A stretch of DNA of 64,000 bases from Cruorifilaria tuberocauda (Eukaryota > Nematoda > Chromadorea > Rhabditida > Onchocercidae), in the NCBI GenBank assembly GCA_013365365.1, contig JABVXU010000044.1:62001-126000 (forward strand), in the 5' to 3' direction. A program made the translations under genes and the position numbers. This document shows, piece after piece, positions 24,474-37,746 of the stretch; within the stretch, counting starts at the first letter, position 1; each line of letters starts with the position of its first letter. Below the pieces are notes generated by a model. That model was not told the origin of the DNA, made no database searches, and saw only the letters and a program-made list of their open reading frames with translations.

Positions 24474-26810
24474 ATGAGAAAGAATTTCGGTGATATCAAG
24501 GAAGGTGTGCAATGTGTTGAACTGTCATCAGGACATTGTTTGTACTATATTGATCAGGCTACACTGGACAAAAATTTGAAAGAACGAGGATATCAAGACG
24601 ATCCATCGTTGGAGCAGATCGCTTATTCCGATCGTACTATTGGTATCTATGAAGGTGCATTGCAACATTTTTTTTTTGAATTATAAGTAATAGCCGCTTC
24701 GAAGTTTGCTCCACTCCCTCATTATTTTTTCATATGCATGGGAATAATGATAGGGAATTTGAATGATGGAAAATCATTTTTCTCTCAAATTGCTTAATCA
24801 AACTAGTACTGCTAGTTTATACTGCAGCAGAAAAATATTATGTTCATATTTGCAGGTGGATTGAAGGTATGGGAAAGTGCTATCGATCTATGCGAATATA
24901 TAGATAAAGTTCTGGAGCCACAGATTTTGAGAGACAAAAAGATTCTCGAGGTGCGAATATGAGATCTTTTGTTGAAAACTTTATTATTTCACGTTTACTT
25001 TTTGCGGTTAAACAAATATTTTAGATTGGGTGCGGTGCGGGATTGCCATCAATTTTGGTATTACAGAAGGGTGCCAAGGAAGTGGTTTTGCAGGATTATG
25101 TAAGTTCTGTTAAATTGATAATGTGCCTCATATAAAATAACTACCAATACTTGTCCTATTTTGTAGAATGATCTTGTTGTCAGTTGCTTTACAAAGGATA
25201 ATTTCACGGTCAATAATGTAAATCTGGAGAAGTGCCGATTTTATGGATGTGATTGGGCCACACTACAACAGAAAACAGATGGCCAGAAGTAAGCACACAT
25301 CTGTTTTTCATTATCTTAGGAATATTATGCCGAGAAGTACGGTAATGTTGATGAATTATGGCTTTAATTATATCCTAAATACAATGTTTGTTCTACCTTA
25401 TACTTGGAATAATATTGATTTATGGAAACAAGATTGTTATAACTTCCGAATGTAATATAGTTCATTAGGATTCGGGAAAACAAGACTGCTGTAATTTTGT
25501 TTTCATTAAACTCGAAAGTTTTCACATTTCATTTATAAGTTTCTTGCTGTTGTCACCGATAGATTTACAATGAAATCTTTGCAATCAAGAGTAATTGTTT
25601 GACGAATCCATGTTGAAAAGATTGGCAGTTATAACCAAAGCTGGAAATTAGTAATCCTCCAAGTATTCAGTTCCTAATCAGTAATGAATCAAGGTGTTAA
25701 CTTGATATATCAAATTTATAAGCACAATAGCTACTAATCCAGGTGCAAACTGGCAAACATTCAAAGACGGGAAAAAAAAGTTTAGCGAAAGGGATTTTTC
25801 GTATAGCTGATTTCTGTTTCATTTTTTTTTTGCTAAATGATTGCTGACATTCCGATTATGACGGCTTGAATTAATGTTTGCGTTTCTTTGAAATTTTAAT
25901 TTTATAACGCTTCATTCCAACTGATTTCGAGAAAAAGTTGCAGAAAATAATTTGATTGCTAGCGGTTTGATCAATAACTAACATGTTTGCTGTGCAAAAA
26001 ACTAATTTTCTTCGATGATTTGATCGATTTGAAGAAATCTAAATTTAAAATAGTTGACAAAAATGATCGACTTATATTTATTTAAGGGCTATTTTGTCGG
26101 GAACAATAGTCGCTGCTTTTTGAAAAATGTGAAAATCTACTTCCTTCCACTTTATCCAAAATAATCCAGTAGTTTACTAAGAAGATCGGAAGGATTGAGT
26201 AATAATTTTCTTATCCCATATTTATTATTTTCATTTCTAGATTTTTTATTTGTTTTATGAATAGAAGATATTTGAAGAGATTATATTTAAGATTCGATGT
26301 TGTTTTAACCTCTGAAACGATCTACAATGAAGAACATTATGAAATTCTGCATAATTTGTTTGATGCTGTTCTTCCACCTGATGGACTAATGTAAGCAGCT
26401 TACTAGTTCACATTTTTCACATAATTCTTAGTTGCTTCGATCTATCCTTCAAAGATATGGCGATTCTAGTATATTTTTTTAGTTAGTCAGTCGCTTAGGC
26501 ATTCAATTTTTTTCATTTTTGTCAAAAAGTAAAGTGGATAAGTTTCATTCGTTGGATTGATGGCTCTCCTCCTTCATGGTTCCTAGTACGCATTTTCATC
26601 TCTAGTATGATCGTATTTTTCTTTATTCCTGCATTTACAAATTTCAGTTTGTTAGCAGCAAAGATGTTTTATTTTGGTGTCGGTGGTAATATACCAAGTT
26701 TTTTGGAATATGTGAAAACGCGTGGCGTATTTGATACATACATGTGTTGGAGTAGCGATAGCGATGTTCCGCGAAAGATCATACAGTTGACTCGAAAATT
26801 TTGTTCCTGA
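24474..26810 (+). CDS. METTL18-like: METTL18-type protein-histidine N-methyltransferase
   Basis: Six exons (24474-24654, 24856-24950, 25025-25099, 25167-25288, 26265-26390, 26648-26810) join in phase into 253 aa. The class I methyltransferase fold is visible: GGLKVWESAIDLCEYI, the S-adenosylmethionine loop LEIGCGAGLPSI at residues 91-102, acidic motif VVLQDYNDLVV, then FDVVLTSETIYN and KMFYFGVGGNIPSFLEYV, both hallmarks of METTL18/Hpm1. This family methylates a histidine of ribosomal protein uL3 (RPL3) in human and yeast; the target here is inferred. Human METTL18 is 372 aa. This model lacks most of the human N-terminal extension, which may be genuinely absent or lie on an unseen upstream exon. 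The fourth intron (25289-26264) is the longest. The chosen ATG follows TTAAAAG, a weak acceptor. The next gene starts 1.8 kb downstream. Confidence 0.92.
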
Positions 26811-27066
26811 TTGAAAACATCTTATTCCATAATTTTGTAAGGAAACATTTTTACGATTCAAATATATCATTTTGTTTGGTTTTCATCTCTGCAATCTTTT
26901 CATTTATTGCTTTATCAATTTTATTATCATCTCAAATCATTTTTTCATTTCTTTCGTTTAGATATAGTGACTTAGCAGTACGCTTGTCTATCTCAGATTT
27001 GATGCTTTTTAATTGAAAGTACTCTCCATCCATGCAAGACTATCCGAAATTTTTTTTTATTATTGA

Positions 27067-27282
27067 GCAGAGTGTTGTATATGGGAAGTAATCGATGAAA
27101 AAGCAATTAGTCAGTTGTTGAGAATACGTGATCCAGCAGCTGGTGCAATTATTCTCTTCTTTGCTTCGCTATCTCTTTTAGTCTCTTATTTTCATTATTT
27201 TATGGCGGAGTTTTCAGGAAAAAGTGTCAGTAGAATGGGACGGATTTTGAAATTAAATCTATTGATTAGTAGATTGTTATAA
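27067..27282 (+). CDS. possible orphan exon, hydrophobic-segment protein
   Basis: A 71-codon frame without an early ATG follows an acceptor-like ATTGAGCAG and ends with TAA. It reads ...DEKAISQLLRIRDPAAGA, then a probable membrane segment IILFFASLSLLVSYFHYFM, then a basic tail (KSVSRMGRILKLN). Codon use resembles that of the real genes. It has no recognised family and no partner exon. It could be an alternative 3' exon of METTL18, a relic, or chance. Confidence 0.3.
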   Translation, partial: AECCIWEVIDEKAISQLLRIRDPAAGAIILFFASLSLLVSYFHYFMAEFSGKSVSRMGRILKLNLLISRLL

Positions 27283-27928
27283 GTTAGATCTATTAATTAG
27301 TAAATTCTTGTAAATAAGTCTCACTAATTGTTTTATTTTTTGATGTACTAATAGATTTATTTTAGAAAATTCAGATAACTTACCGAAGAATAAATGTTTT
27401 GGAAATGTTATCAGGAATAAAACATGTATTTATTCTCTAATATTTGTTTAATCTCTGCGTATTTCTGTGATTATGTCATGTGGCTAATGTTAAATACGCC
27501 AGTAATTCCATTCACAAACCACGCAGTTGAATAAAACCTGAATCATTTCTAAAAGATTGTCTTCCTCCCATTGTAATGCTAATGGAAGTTACCTACCTAT
27601 TTAGAAAAAATAGTTAAAGAGGGAATAAATTATAATACAATGTAATTAAAATTCAAGGGAAAGTACGTTCATTTTTTTTGGAGAATTGAATAGGGGTAAA
27701 GAGAGAAATTGCTCTGATATATTAATTTAGGCTTTGTTTCCTACTAAATTTTCTTAAGAGATATATCATCCTCTATAAAAACTGCTGTATAGTGAACTGT
27801 TATTTTTAAAAGCATTTTAGCTACCAGCTTCTATCAGAAGTAGTACTGAAATAGCTATGAAAAAAAAGCAAATTTGGTAATGAGGCTCAAACCAATTTAT
27901 TTATGACATGAAATACACTAAACAAAGA

Positions 27929-28046
27929 TTAAACTGGAGCAGCGTATGCAGAGATAGGTTTGCGTCTTTTGATACCTATACCTAATCCTGCAATCATCGA
28001 GACGTTTCGATGTTTTCTAAAGGAATCTAAGATCTCTTCAACAGCA
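27929..28046 (-). CDS. probable terminal exon of a small unidentified minus-strand gene
   Basis: A minus-strand frame follows an acceptor-like TCTCATTGAG and ends with TAA at 27929-27931. The peptide is AVEEILDSFRKHRNVS, then MIAGLGIGIKRRKP, then ISAYAAPV. The codon choice and composition look coding. A tribasic KRR followed by a short tail could be a prohormone cleavage site, but no signal-peptide exon was found upstream, so this is only a possibility. Not recognised. Confidence 0.35.
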
Positions 28047-28620
28047 CTCAATGAGATGAATCAGTACGGCGGTAATTGTTCCTTTCGACAGCAGTGATGA
28101 AACACTAAACACTTTCTAAAGCACTCTGTTTGAATGTTTTATGAGCAGCTATTGTTTATATAAATCGAGTTATTGTCTAATTGAGAGTTTCTGGAAATAA
28201 TCATATTAGTAATTTCATACTACTACAATGTGGAATAGCGGAGTTATAAAAGATAAATTCATGTTTAAATACTAATAATTCGTCTACATACCACCAAATA
28301 TCGTCTTCTCACAAAAGGCTACTGTATTTTTTGAATTTCAAAATATATTTTGATCTGTTGAAATAATTTTGCTATTAAATTCAGCGTTATATGAAACAAA
28401 GCATGCTTAGGAATCTTCACTTTCTATTTACGGAATTTTTTTATCCCTTTTAGCATTATTCTCCTCTTTAGAAGAAGAAAAATAAATAACAGACTTGCAG
28501 AAAATTCTTGAGTTCTAAGAATTAAATAATTTCATGTAATAATCATTTAATCTCAAACAAATTGATTTACATGCTAATAAGTCAGAAATTGAGGTTGAAA
28601 GAGAACTTATTTATCTCTTT

Positions 28621-31600
28621 ATGGAATTTTTCAGATTAAAAATGTTACTCATTCTTCTTCCTCTTCTACTAATTTTCGAGTTCAAATTAGTATGCAGCGA
28701 AGAAAATTTTCATTTGGATGAATTCCAGTGGTATTTTCAATCAGCAAATGGTTCTATCCAAGGATTAGCTCGGGTACCTGGAGATATCTATCAAGATTTA
28801 TTTGCTGCAAATTATATTTCCGAGCCACTGTTTGGTGAGAATGATCGTTTATTAAGATGGGTACCACGAATGGATTGGATTTATCACACCACATTTACCA
28901 TTCCCAGAAATTGGAGTAAAGTAAGTTTTAAACAAGACAGTATGGTATTGTTTCGTGTCATAATAGACCCTCCTCTAAAGGTCAGAGGTCATATTACCGA
29001 GAAGAACGTAAAATGAAAGAAAGAAGGGAATGCCATTATGACAATCAACAGGAATGATTAATAAAATCACATTTCATGGTGATAAAAACAGTTAAAATTT
29101 TAATTTTATCACAACCAAATATTTTTTGTTGAAATTTAACGAGAGTTAATTAAAATTGAAGATAGGAGGAATGTTATTGAATGTTGGAGGATTCGATACT
29201 GTGGCCAAGGTGTTTTTTAATGATTTATTAGTTCTCAAAACGTATAATCAGTTCATTCCCTCTCTGATACCTTTAAAACAATGGAAAATTGGAAAAAATT
29301 ATCTGCGCATCGAATTTAAATCGCCCGTTAATTACGCGAAACAAAAATCTGAGGAATACCAGGTTCGTTATCATAAACTTCATGCTGTCACTTATCAGTT
29401 CAACCACATTTTCGATCGGCTTATAAATTTCTAACGTACTCAAACACTACCTATAATTTGATTTTACTGATATTTACAATCCAAAATTATCACGAGGTAG
29501 AGATGGGTAACTCTTCCATTGTTTCTAAAGTTGCCATTTGCCAAACTGCAAATTATTCAGCTGTTTCTATTTAATGAATAGCAAAATTGGGAAATGATTG
29601 TGACCTGATAAATTTCATTTCCTAATTTGAAATGATAAAATAGGCAGAATTTGGTCACACTATTCCTCCCGTATGCCCAGTACCTGAATTTCAAGGTGAA
29701 TGCCATGTTAATTTTATCAGGTTTGTTTTTTCCTTTCATTATTCCAATTCTTATTTTAATTTTAAATAATTTTCTTCCTTATCTTTTAATTCGTTTTTTC
29801 AGAAAAAACTGTGATCATAAACTGTTCTGGAATGCAGCCATAATAAACATTTTGTTTTGAAAAATAAAATAATAATAAGTTTCCCCGAACTTTAAGTTTG
29901 CTTTATATTTCCAAAATTATTCTAAGCTTAGATTTTCGTTTTTTCGTAACTTATGTTTCTTTAGTAATGATTTTTTCTCACTTATAATTTGCAAATTTGA
30001 AATTAAAGTGTCATTGTGACATCCTTGATGTATCATTGATGAATTTTTGTCTCTTCTTGGTCTAATTTCCAAAAAAAAAAAATGCAAAACCAAATTGCTA
30101 AACCTTTCAATCGCGTCAGTTATTTACAATATTACCATAATTATATTTGATATTGCAATATGTAGCATTGTTTACCGTATATAGACAGTATAATAATAGC
30201 ATATAGAATAGCTTGTTCATTTTGTCAACTACCGGAAATTTCAATAAAGTTAAATATTCTGTTGTAGCAGTAACTTTGTTGATAATGATGATAGTAATTT
30301 CAGCATCTTTTACAGGAAGATGCAAGCAAGCTTCAGTTGGGATTGGGGGCCTTCGTTTCCAACAGTTGGCATTTGGAAGCCAATATCTATCGAAGGAGTA
30401 GAAGCAATATTTTTAGACAAAATATCGGCAGTAGTTTCATTTAAAAGTTATTTCATTCATGCCAATATGATTATTTTGAATATTATACAATTCTAAAAAT
30501 AGTAGAATAGAATCATTTTTAAGCAGTACTTCCTGTAGTTCATTTTGCCAATTAAAATATCAATAGTTATTTCCACGTTGATTAATATTTTACTGTTTTT
30601 TTTTTATTTACATGAAATTTATTTATTTAGAAAAGTATATTACAGAGGAGCAGTTTATCATTTCATTAAGAATCACAGTATGGAGTGCAATAAAGATCAA
30701 ATATGCGAAGGTGACGCTGGCATTACCTGAAATTTCAGTCACAGATCACTTTACCACTTCATTTGATTCAATGAGTCAAAATATCGTGGAACGAAGAATA
30801 TCAGTGCCTGATAATGCCGTTGAGAGATGGTGGCCAAATAATAGTGGCAATCAAAAACTGTACAAATTTACTGCTTCAGTGTCTTATAAAGGTTCATAAG
30901 AGCTTATTTAATTAGTTGAAAGAAAATTGATTTTCATATTGAAATTAGAATTATATTACTATGAAGACTTGAAGTTAACTATCCGTTGCGATTTTGTCGT
31001 CTAATTAAAATAATGATTAAATGAGCATGCTATAAACATTCAGGTTGATATGAATTCGAAATATCAGCATCATTCAGAGATGTTGAATTAATTCAAATTA
31101 TGTAGTTCGCATTATCACCCAATCATTTTCTAATCATTTAAAGAGTTATCATCAATAAAATGACCATGGTCTTTGAACTCTTTAAACTCTTTGAAGAGAA
31201 AATGTTACATTTGTTCATTTTTAGGAAAAAACTATAACAAAGAAATTAGATTGGGATTTCGAACAGTTCAGCTTATGCAGGATTATGTCAATAATGAAAA
31301 ACCCATACAAGGAAGACATTTTTATTTCATGATAAATAATCAACCAATATTCCTTAAAGGTTGTCTTTCAATCTTCGCAAAAATTATATAAAGTAAAGTT
31401 TTTGATAAATCGATGTACGTTGCTTTTGCAATAAAGTTTGTTAAAAATAAAATTTTTAGAACAATTTTTAAATATAAGTTTTTAAATAAGCATTTTTAGT
31501 GATAAAGCACTATTAAAAAAGTTTATTTAAATAACCATATTCGCTATACTTTATCCTTCTCGATTCACTTCATTTTCGCATTATTGTTTTTTAGGCTCGA

Positions 31601-34600
31601 ATTGGATTCCATCATCAGCATTTTCGGCTCGAAATCATCATTTCGAAGAAAAATTTTTACTCGAGTCAGCCCGTGAGTCGAATATGAATGTGTTACGTGT
31701 ATGGGGTGGTGGTCGCTATGAGAGTGATCAGTTTTACGACTTAGCCGATGAACTGGTTAGATAAACAGTAATGTATGCACATATCTCTTTTAGTTCCTTG
31801 TCCCACACATTCAATGAGTATGCTTCAGTTATATATTAGCTAATTCTATAAAGTGCTTAATCAATCAAATTTGGGTTAAATTGAATACTGCAATCCTTTT
31901 TATCTCATTTCTGCTCATCCCATTAAGCTTGGCTTATTTTAACAGCTTCATTTCCACTATTAAGGTGGGATTGGACTATATGCGACTGTATGATAATGAT
32001 GTTGCAGGGATTAATGATATGGCAAGACATGATGTTTGCATGTGCTTTATATCCAACTGATAAGCAATATTTGGATAACGTTAGTGAAGAAGTGTACGCT
32101 CAGGTTGTTGCTTCAAATGAAATTAATATTTCTGATAAAATGCACTCAATATAATATCTGAAATGATATGCTACAGGTGGAGCGACTTCGACATCACCCG
32201 TCTATTTTAGTTTGGGCTGGGAATAATGAGAACGAATTGGGTGTTCGACAATGGTTCTTTACGAAAAATTACTCTCTTGCTGATTCGGTACTTCATAATT
32301 TCATGATTTTTATCGATTCTACAAATCATAACTTTCACTCTCATAGCTTTATAATCTTCTTACAGTAATCATAAATTAATCAAATGGACATTAATCAATT
32401 CGGATCAAAATCAGTTGCTTGTATGTTTACTTCAAACTTTAAAGATATACGCCCATGCTTCATTATTCCTTCATTGCTTCAACACTTCTACATTTTAACA
32501 AGCTTGGCTTATTTTACAGCTTCAATTAAATATGTGATATTGAAGTCATTACAGTTACTACAGTGAAAGCTAGATAAAATATGTTTAATTCTATAAAATT
32601 TTTTCTTAACCCTATATCTCACTTTAAATAAAAGTTTCAACATCAAATTTCTTTTTTTTTGCATTTAAATGAATAATTTGTAGATATCAGACTATATGAA
32701 ATTGTATAATAAAACGATACAACCAATCATTGCCAAATTGGATGGTACCAGGCCATACCTATTGTCTAGTCCAACAAATGGAGTGGAATCTGAAAAGTAA
32801 TCGTTATGATTGATGAAATTGTTGTAAAAATTACTTGCAGTCTGTTTTAATTTACGACTGATTATCACAATTAAAATGCTATATTGAATATTCTGGTAAA
32901 AAAAAAGGAATCTTGAAAACTTTCTAGTGAAGGAGGTGTAGCAGAAAATCCCGCTGATGAGAGATATGGTGATATTCACTTCTACAATGAATTAGATGAC
33001 TTATGGAAGGATTCAACTTATCAAATTCCACGATGCTCTTCTGAATACGGTGTACAATCATTTCCAAGAAAGTAAAAATGGTCCTACTCAGCTCGTTTTA
33101 GATACAATCGAAATTTAGCAAACTTATTGATTATCACGGGATATTGGAGAAATGACATCAGTATTATCCTCATTTCGAGTCATAAAATCCCATTTCATTT
33201 AAAATAATGATGGAGAAAAATGGATAGGAAGTGAGAGAGGAGAAAAGAATTTTGAGACTTTGATAATTTTTGTTTACCAGAGAAACGATGTTGAAATGGT
33301 TGAATAAAACAGATTGGTCCTATACAAGTGAAGGAATGAGACGTAGACAACATCATCCTGGTGGATTCCTGGCTCAACTTTCGATGATCTTTTCACATTT
33401 CAAAGTAGCATAAATTATTCCTTGTTTTTCTTTGTTTAGCTTCACCATCATTTTCATCCTCACACTATATATTATTGAGATTCTGAGAGAAGTTTAAAGT
33501 TTACTCATAGTGGACGAAAATATCGAGTGCTGATAAGATTTATCTACCGAATTTAGCATAAACTAAAGTTGCATATATTTCCTATTCATGCTTATTTAGA
33601 GGAGATTTTCGTTTTTTCTCTTCTTTGCGTTATTTTCGGGCAATGTAGTAGTTTTGCACGATAAGTGAACAATTTGTAAAATATTCGACTGCTGCAATGC
33701 AGAAACATAAAATCTCAATAATTATAAATGTTAAATTTATATTCAGGTCTAAAAGCGAAATTTTTTGCAGAATGATAAGATGATAAGTATAAATATTGTT
33801 AGTAACCAGCATTAACTAAAGCAGATTTTATCCATAGACAATTAATAAGATATTCAATTGTAGATCCCGAATGAATGTGGGAAGATAATAAATGATAATT
33901 GTATCGATTTGAGATCTGAGAAGTTCATGGACCGTTTCGTATACTTATCTCAGTTTCATCAAGCGGTCACTTATCAAGTACAGACAGAGCATTACCGAAG
34001 ATAAGCTTCATAAAGTTCATAACAATGAGAAAAATGTATTATTATATCCATAATTTTGCATATTGCAAAGTAAAACAAAAATGAAATAACATAATGAGTC
34101 AATGTTGAAAGATAGAATGGCAGGAAATTAAGTGAAATAAATCACAATCTCTATATTCTAATGTTTTCTTACACTCAGAATGAGAACTGAGGATAAAGTA
34201 TAAGGTAAAAGTGATGAAAGAAATAAAGTGTTGTTTCAGGTGTTTCAATCATCAAATCTCGCCTTTTTTTACTTAGTTTTCTTTGTTGTAAGACAGAAAA
34301 GTGTGATCAGATAGATGAAAAGCGCCACGGAGTGCATTACAAAGCTAAAAGATTTCAGATGGCGTGGACGATTGACGGAGGATGGTCGTGGTAATACAAT
34401 GTGCGCTCTGTACTGGCAATTGAACGATCTGTGGGTAGCACCCACTTGGTCAACAATCGATTTCGAACTTTCATGGAAACCCGCTCATTATTTTGCTCGT
34501 CGATTCTTCGCACCAGTTATTCTTTCTTTGGTAGCTTCTTGATTTTCGATCCATTTAATAAATTACGCACTATCACTTCGCTAATCAATTTTGACGTCAA

Positions 34601-35756
34601 TTAGTTCACAAGTGTTTTTTCTAATCTAGTACTGTTATGATATCACTTTAATAACTAATTTATGCAAGCAATCATATAATTTTGTTAAATTCAAAAGAAT
34701 AAGTTCAGAGGTGAAAAGATTCCTTGGTTTTTTCATCGTCTAGCTGTTTAGATCAAGAAGGAACTGAGTTTGCTTTGTATTTGACAAGGGCCACTTGAGA
34801 AATCATTTATAATAGTTCGTCTTTGGACATGATTCGCTTTTTACTTAATTTTCCCGGGAAAATAAGTAGGTGTAGTAAATTGTTGAGATTTCTATTTGTA
34901 ATCTTTCATTGTTGCAGGTAATAGATGATGACATTCATTTGTTCATTGTATCGGATCTATTAAAACCAATACTCAATGTAACAGTTGTTTTGGAAATTTT
35001 CCAGTTTGAATGCTTCTTTCCAGTTAATGCATTTGAACAAGAAATTGGTTCGATTCGCCCTCTGTCATCCGTTGAAATTCCAATTAATGGAACAATTTCT
35101 AATGAAATAAGGTCCGTCTTAACCATTTGTCGATTATTCTTTAAGAATTCCATATTTGTGAAATTAACAACAAAATGTTGTCAGTTGCATTAAGTTTCAT
35201 AAAAAATGACAAATTGCAAACCATTATTCTTTCATTTTTTACTCGTATAATTCCTGCCAAATCTGTTGAAGTATGGTCGTTTTAATATGTTTTTCAAACT
35301 ATTTGTTATTTTTGCAGAGAAAAGGTAAACAACCTATATGTTTTACGAGGAAAGATGTTATCAAGTAATGGTACTCAAATTGGTTATGATACCGTCCATT
35401 TGCCTGATAAGTTATTTAAGGTAGGAAAGTTTCACTATTAGTATAACTTTATTGCTTTGCTTATTTTACGTATACTTCAGGTCGATGAAGCGAATTTCGG
35501 CAAAGCCTGGATTCAAGAACTGCACAGGAAAAATCATTTGTTATATGAACTGGAATTAGCAGCTAACAAAATAGCACCCTTCGTATATATGGAGTTAGCT
35601 CTAGGCCTAATTGGATGGTTCTCCGACAATGCATTCACGATGACTGAACCGAAGAAGATTGTAGTACTGTCCTTGTTCAAGGAACCTGAACATCAACTGA
35701 CCAAAAATGATATTGCCATTTGTTCATTATATAACTGTGGCAAAACTGATACATAA
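28621..35756 (+). CDS. MANBA-like: lysosomal beta-mannosidase (GH2 family)
   Basis: Seventeen exons: 28621-28920, 29162-29362, 29644-29720, 30316-30446, 30646-30891, 31225-31359, 31595-31755, 32008-32103, 32177-32287, 32684-32796, 32928-33071, 33281-33404, 33864-34000, 34359-34530, 34918-35111, 35318-35420, 35481-35756. The protein is 906 aa (human MANBA 879). It removes terminal beta-mannose from N-glycan fragments in lysosomes. Visible: signal peptide (hydrophobic core about residues 8-25), sugar-binding domain ([29 protein letters not shown]), beta-sandwich ([12 protein letters not shown]), and a catalytic barrel with [20 protein letters not shown] and [15 protein letters not shown]. The acid/base is Glu467 in WAGNNENE and the nucleophile Glu563 in SSEYG. 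Then come [12 protein letters not shown] and a C-terminal domain with [10 protein letters not shown]. The donor of exon 13 reads AG|ATAAGC instead of AG|GTAAGC (see findings). It faces the small gene at 39430-44443 tail to tail. Confidence 0.95.
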
Positions 35757-35996
35757 AAATTTTTTGAAAAATTTTCTGAAAAGGTCAAGTTTATTCTACT
35801 AAAATAAGCTATCGATTGGTTATACATAAATAGATACTTTGATGAATCATAGTCGTATCCTTGATGTGATTCATGGAAATGAAATTATTATATCAATGGA
35901 CATATTACTATAACTCTTCATATTCTCCACAGCACTTTTCCTGGTGAGAAAAAATAGTTTCATGCCAGGTTAGCAGTTCATTACTATTGTCTGATT

Positions 35997-36299
35997 ATGG
36001 AAGGAATTAATGACATTAAAAAGATCATTGATAACGTTAATGTTATTGCGAAAATCACCAGTTGTATACAATGCCCAATGAATAATCTATGTGACATCGT
36101 GCGTGGACACAATTTCATCATGCATGTATTAGTTCGTAAATGTGCTAAAATAGTTTGGAAATATTTGGATGAAAATAAATTCAATCTCCCTCCATCTTAT
36201 AGTCTGGTGAACAATAATATCTTATCATTTTATTCCGCGATTTACTCATCAAAAGGAACGCATTGTTTGCCATACAAAATGGACGAAATTAAATTTTGA
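35997..36299 (+). CDS. possible small single-exon gene, unknown
   Basis: A 100-codon frame from ATG to TGA, unusually long for this base composition. It contains cysteine-spaced sequence (ITSCIQCPMNNLCDIV, LVRKCAKIVWKYL) vaguely like a saposin-type helix pair, but the cysteine pattern is incomplete and there is no signal peptide. It may be a real small gene, a relic, or chance. A 66-codon frame runs antisense over most of it. Confidence 0.25.
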   Translation: MEGINDIKKIIDNVNVIAKITSCIQCPMNNLCDIVRGHNFIMHVLVRKCAKIVWKYLDENKFNLPPSYSLVNNNILSFYSAIYSSKGTHCLPYKMDEIKF

Positions 36300-37746
36300 G
36301 CGAAAACCGAATTCTTTTGGTTCTTCTGATTAACCTCTAGCCGTCCCGAAGTAATATTACTCTATGTGAATCTTTACGCAGAATGTTTTCAGATGAACTA
36401 AGCATTTACATACGATGCAACTTTGTCATCTTTTTCCCCTCTCATTCTTTCACTCAAGTATCATCTTTCTCTCTCTCTCCCTTTATAACTGAATATTGAA
36501 GCACAAATGCTTCTTAATTTAAAAATCTTGAAAGTACTTTTTCAATTAAACTTATGATTTTAAATGATAGTATTTTACAAGAAGCATTAGACAGACATGC
36601 TACAAATTGCTTCATATTGTAACTGCTTCATATTAATTACAATTCGATTATAAAGTTGGGCAATTTAGAAATGTTTATATCACTTAAACTTTGAGTGATA
36701 TGGAAAATATCACATAAAATACACGAAAATAGGAAATGAAAAATGGTAATCTGTCACTCTTCTTAATTCCAATTCTATTATCAGAGAATAATCTTTACAT
36801 TGTTATTATCTGACCAACCATTTTTACTCCAAAAATTGAAATGCATCTTTAATATCTTCTAAGATGAAGTCAACTCTTAAGATTGGATTTTTTTGGTTAG
36901 AAATTTAAGATACTTAGTGCTTGTAAATCTCCAGAATAGGTTAGCAAAAAATAAAGTGACAAAATTTAAAGTGATTTTTTTTTATTTTTGTTGAAAAAGG
37001 CATGTTGTTTATAATAATTGTACTTGACATGAAATTACAAAAGATCGTTTTAAATTAAGCGCTGATAATGGAATGATTAGAAACCCATCTTATTTGTTTT
37101 AATGAGGAAGAGACATTCTTTAAATATTTTTTTTAAAAAAAAAACTTTCATAGTTTTTTTGCATAGCGGAAATGTTTGGTATGATTCATAAATTATTTCC
37201 CTTTCTTCTCTTGTTTTTTTCCATCCTAATATTTTTCAAAGATTCAAAGATAACAAAGTACTAAACTGGAACCAATATAGTTCAGTAATTCAGAAAAAGG
37301 AAGTTCATTAATAGAATGATATATTTTTCACGCTTCTATGCTGAAGTACGATAAATCAGATTCTTGCTCTATCGAACTGATGATATATATTGTTTGAATT
37401 TTAGTAAATTCAGTTCAATGCTCTTTAGGAAACTGAGGAAAAGTAGTTTTTTCAAGTTATTATATCATTATCGAATGTTGCAATACTAATCGTGGAATAA
37501 GGAAATAGCTGTCACGTAAATCTCATAGTAAATTAAGAATATTATTCGATGCTGGCAAAAAATTCATCCCGTTAATTTTTTTCATTTTCTCTTTCTTCTG
37601 ACTTCAATGGTTCCTTTTAATGACCAGTGGCTAAGAAATGTAAATGACCTAAACCCATATGGTTTCATTTACTCATCATTATTATCTCCAGTTGTCCAAT
37701 TAACCCCTCTGACTTGAATGGCATGAAATGATCCATTCGCATTAAT

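Larger units (their letters stand above)
26811..28620. other. intergenic region between METTL18 and beta-mannosidase
   Basis: Apart from the two coding-like segments listed separately (27067-27282 plus, 27929-28046 minus) this is AT-rich sequence with several AATAAA-like motifs. It should hold the METTL18 3' end and the beta-mannosidase promoter. Confidence 0.5.

Noticed and set aside
34401..34604. second plus-strand frame over a beta-mannosidase exon
   Set aside because: Out of frame with the conserved [12 protein letters not shown] reading.
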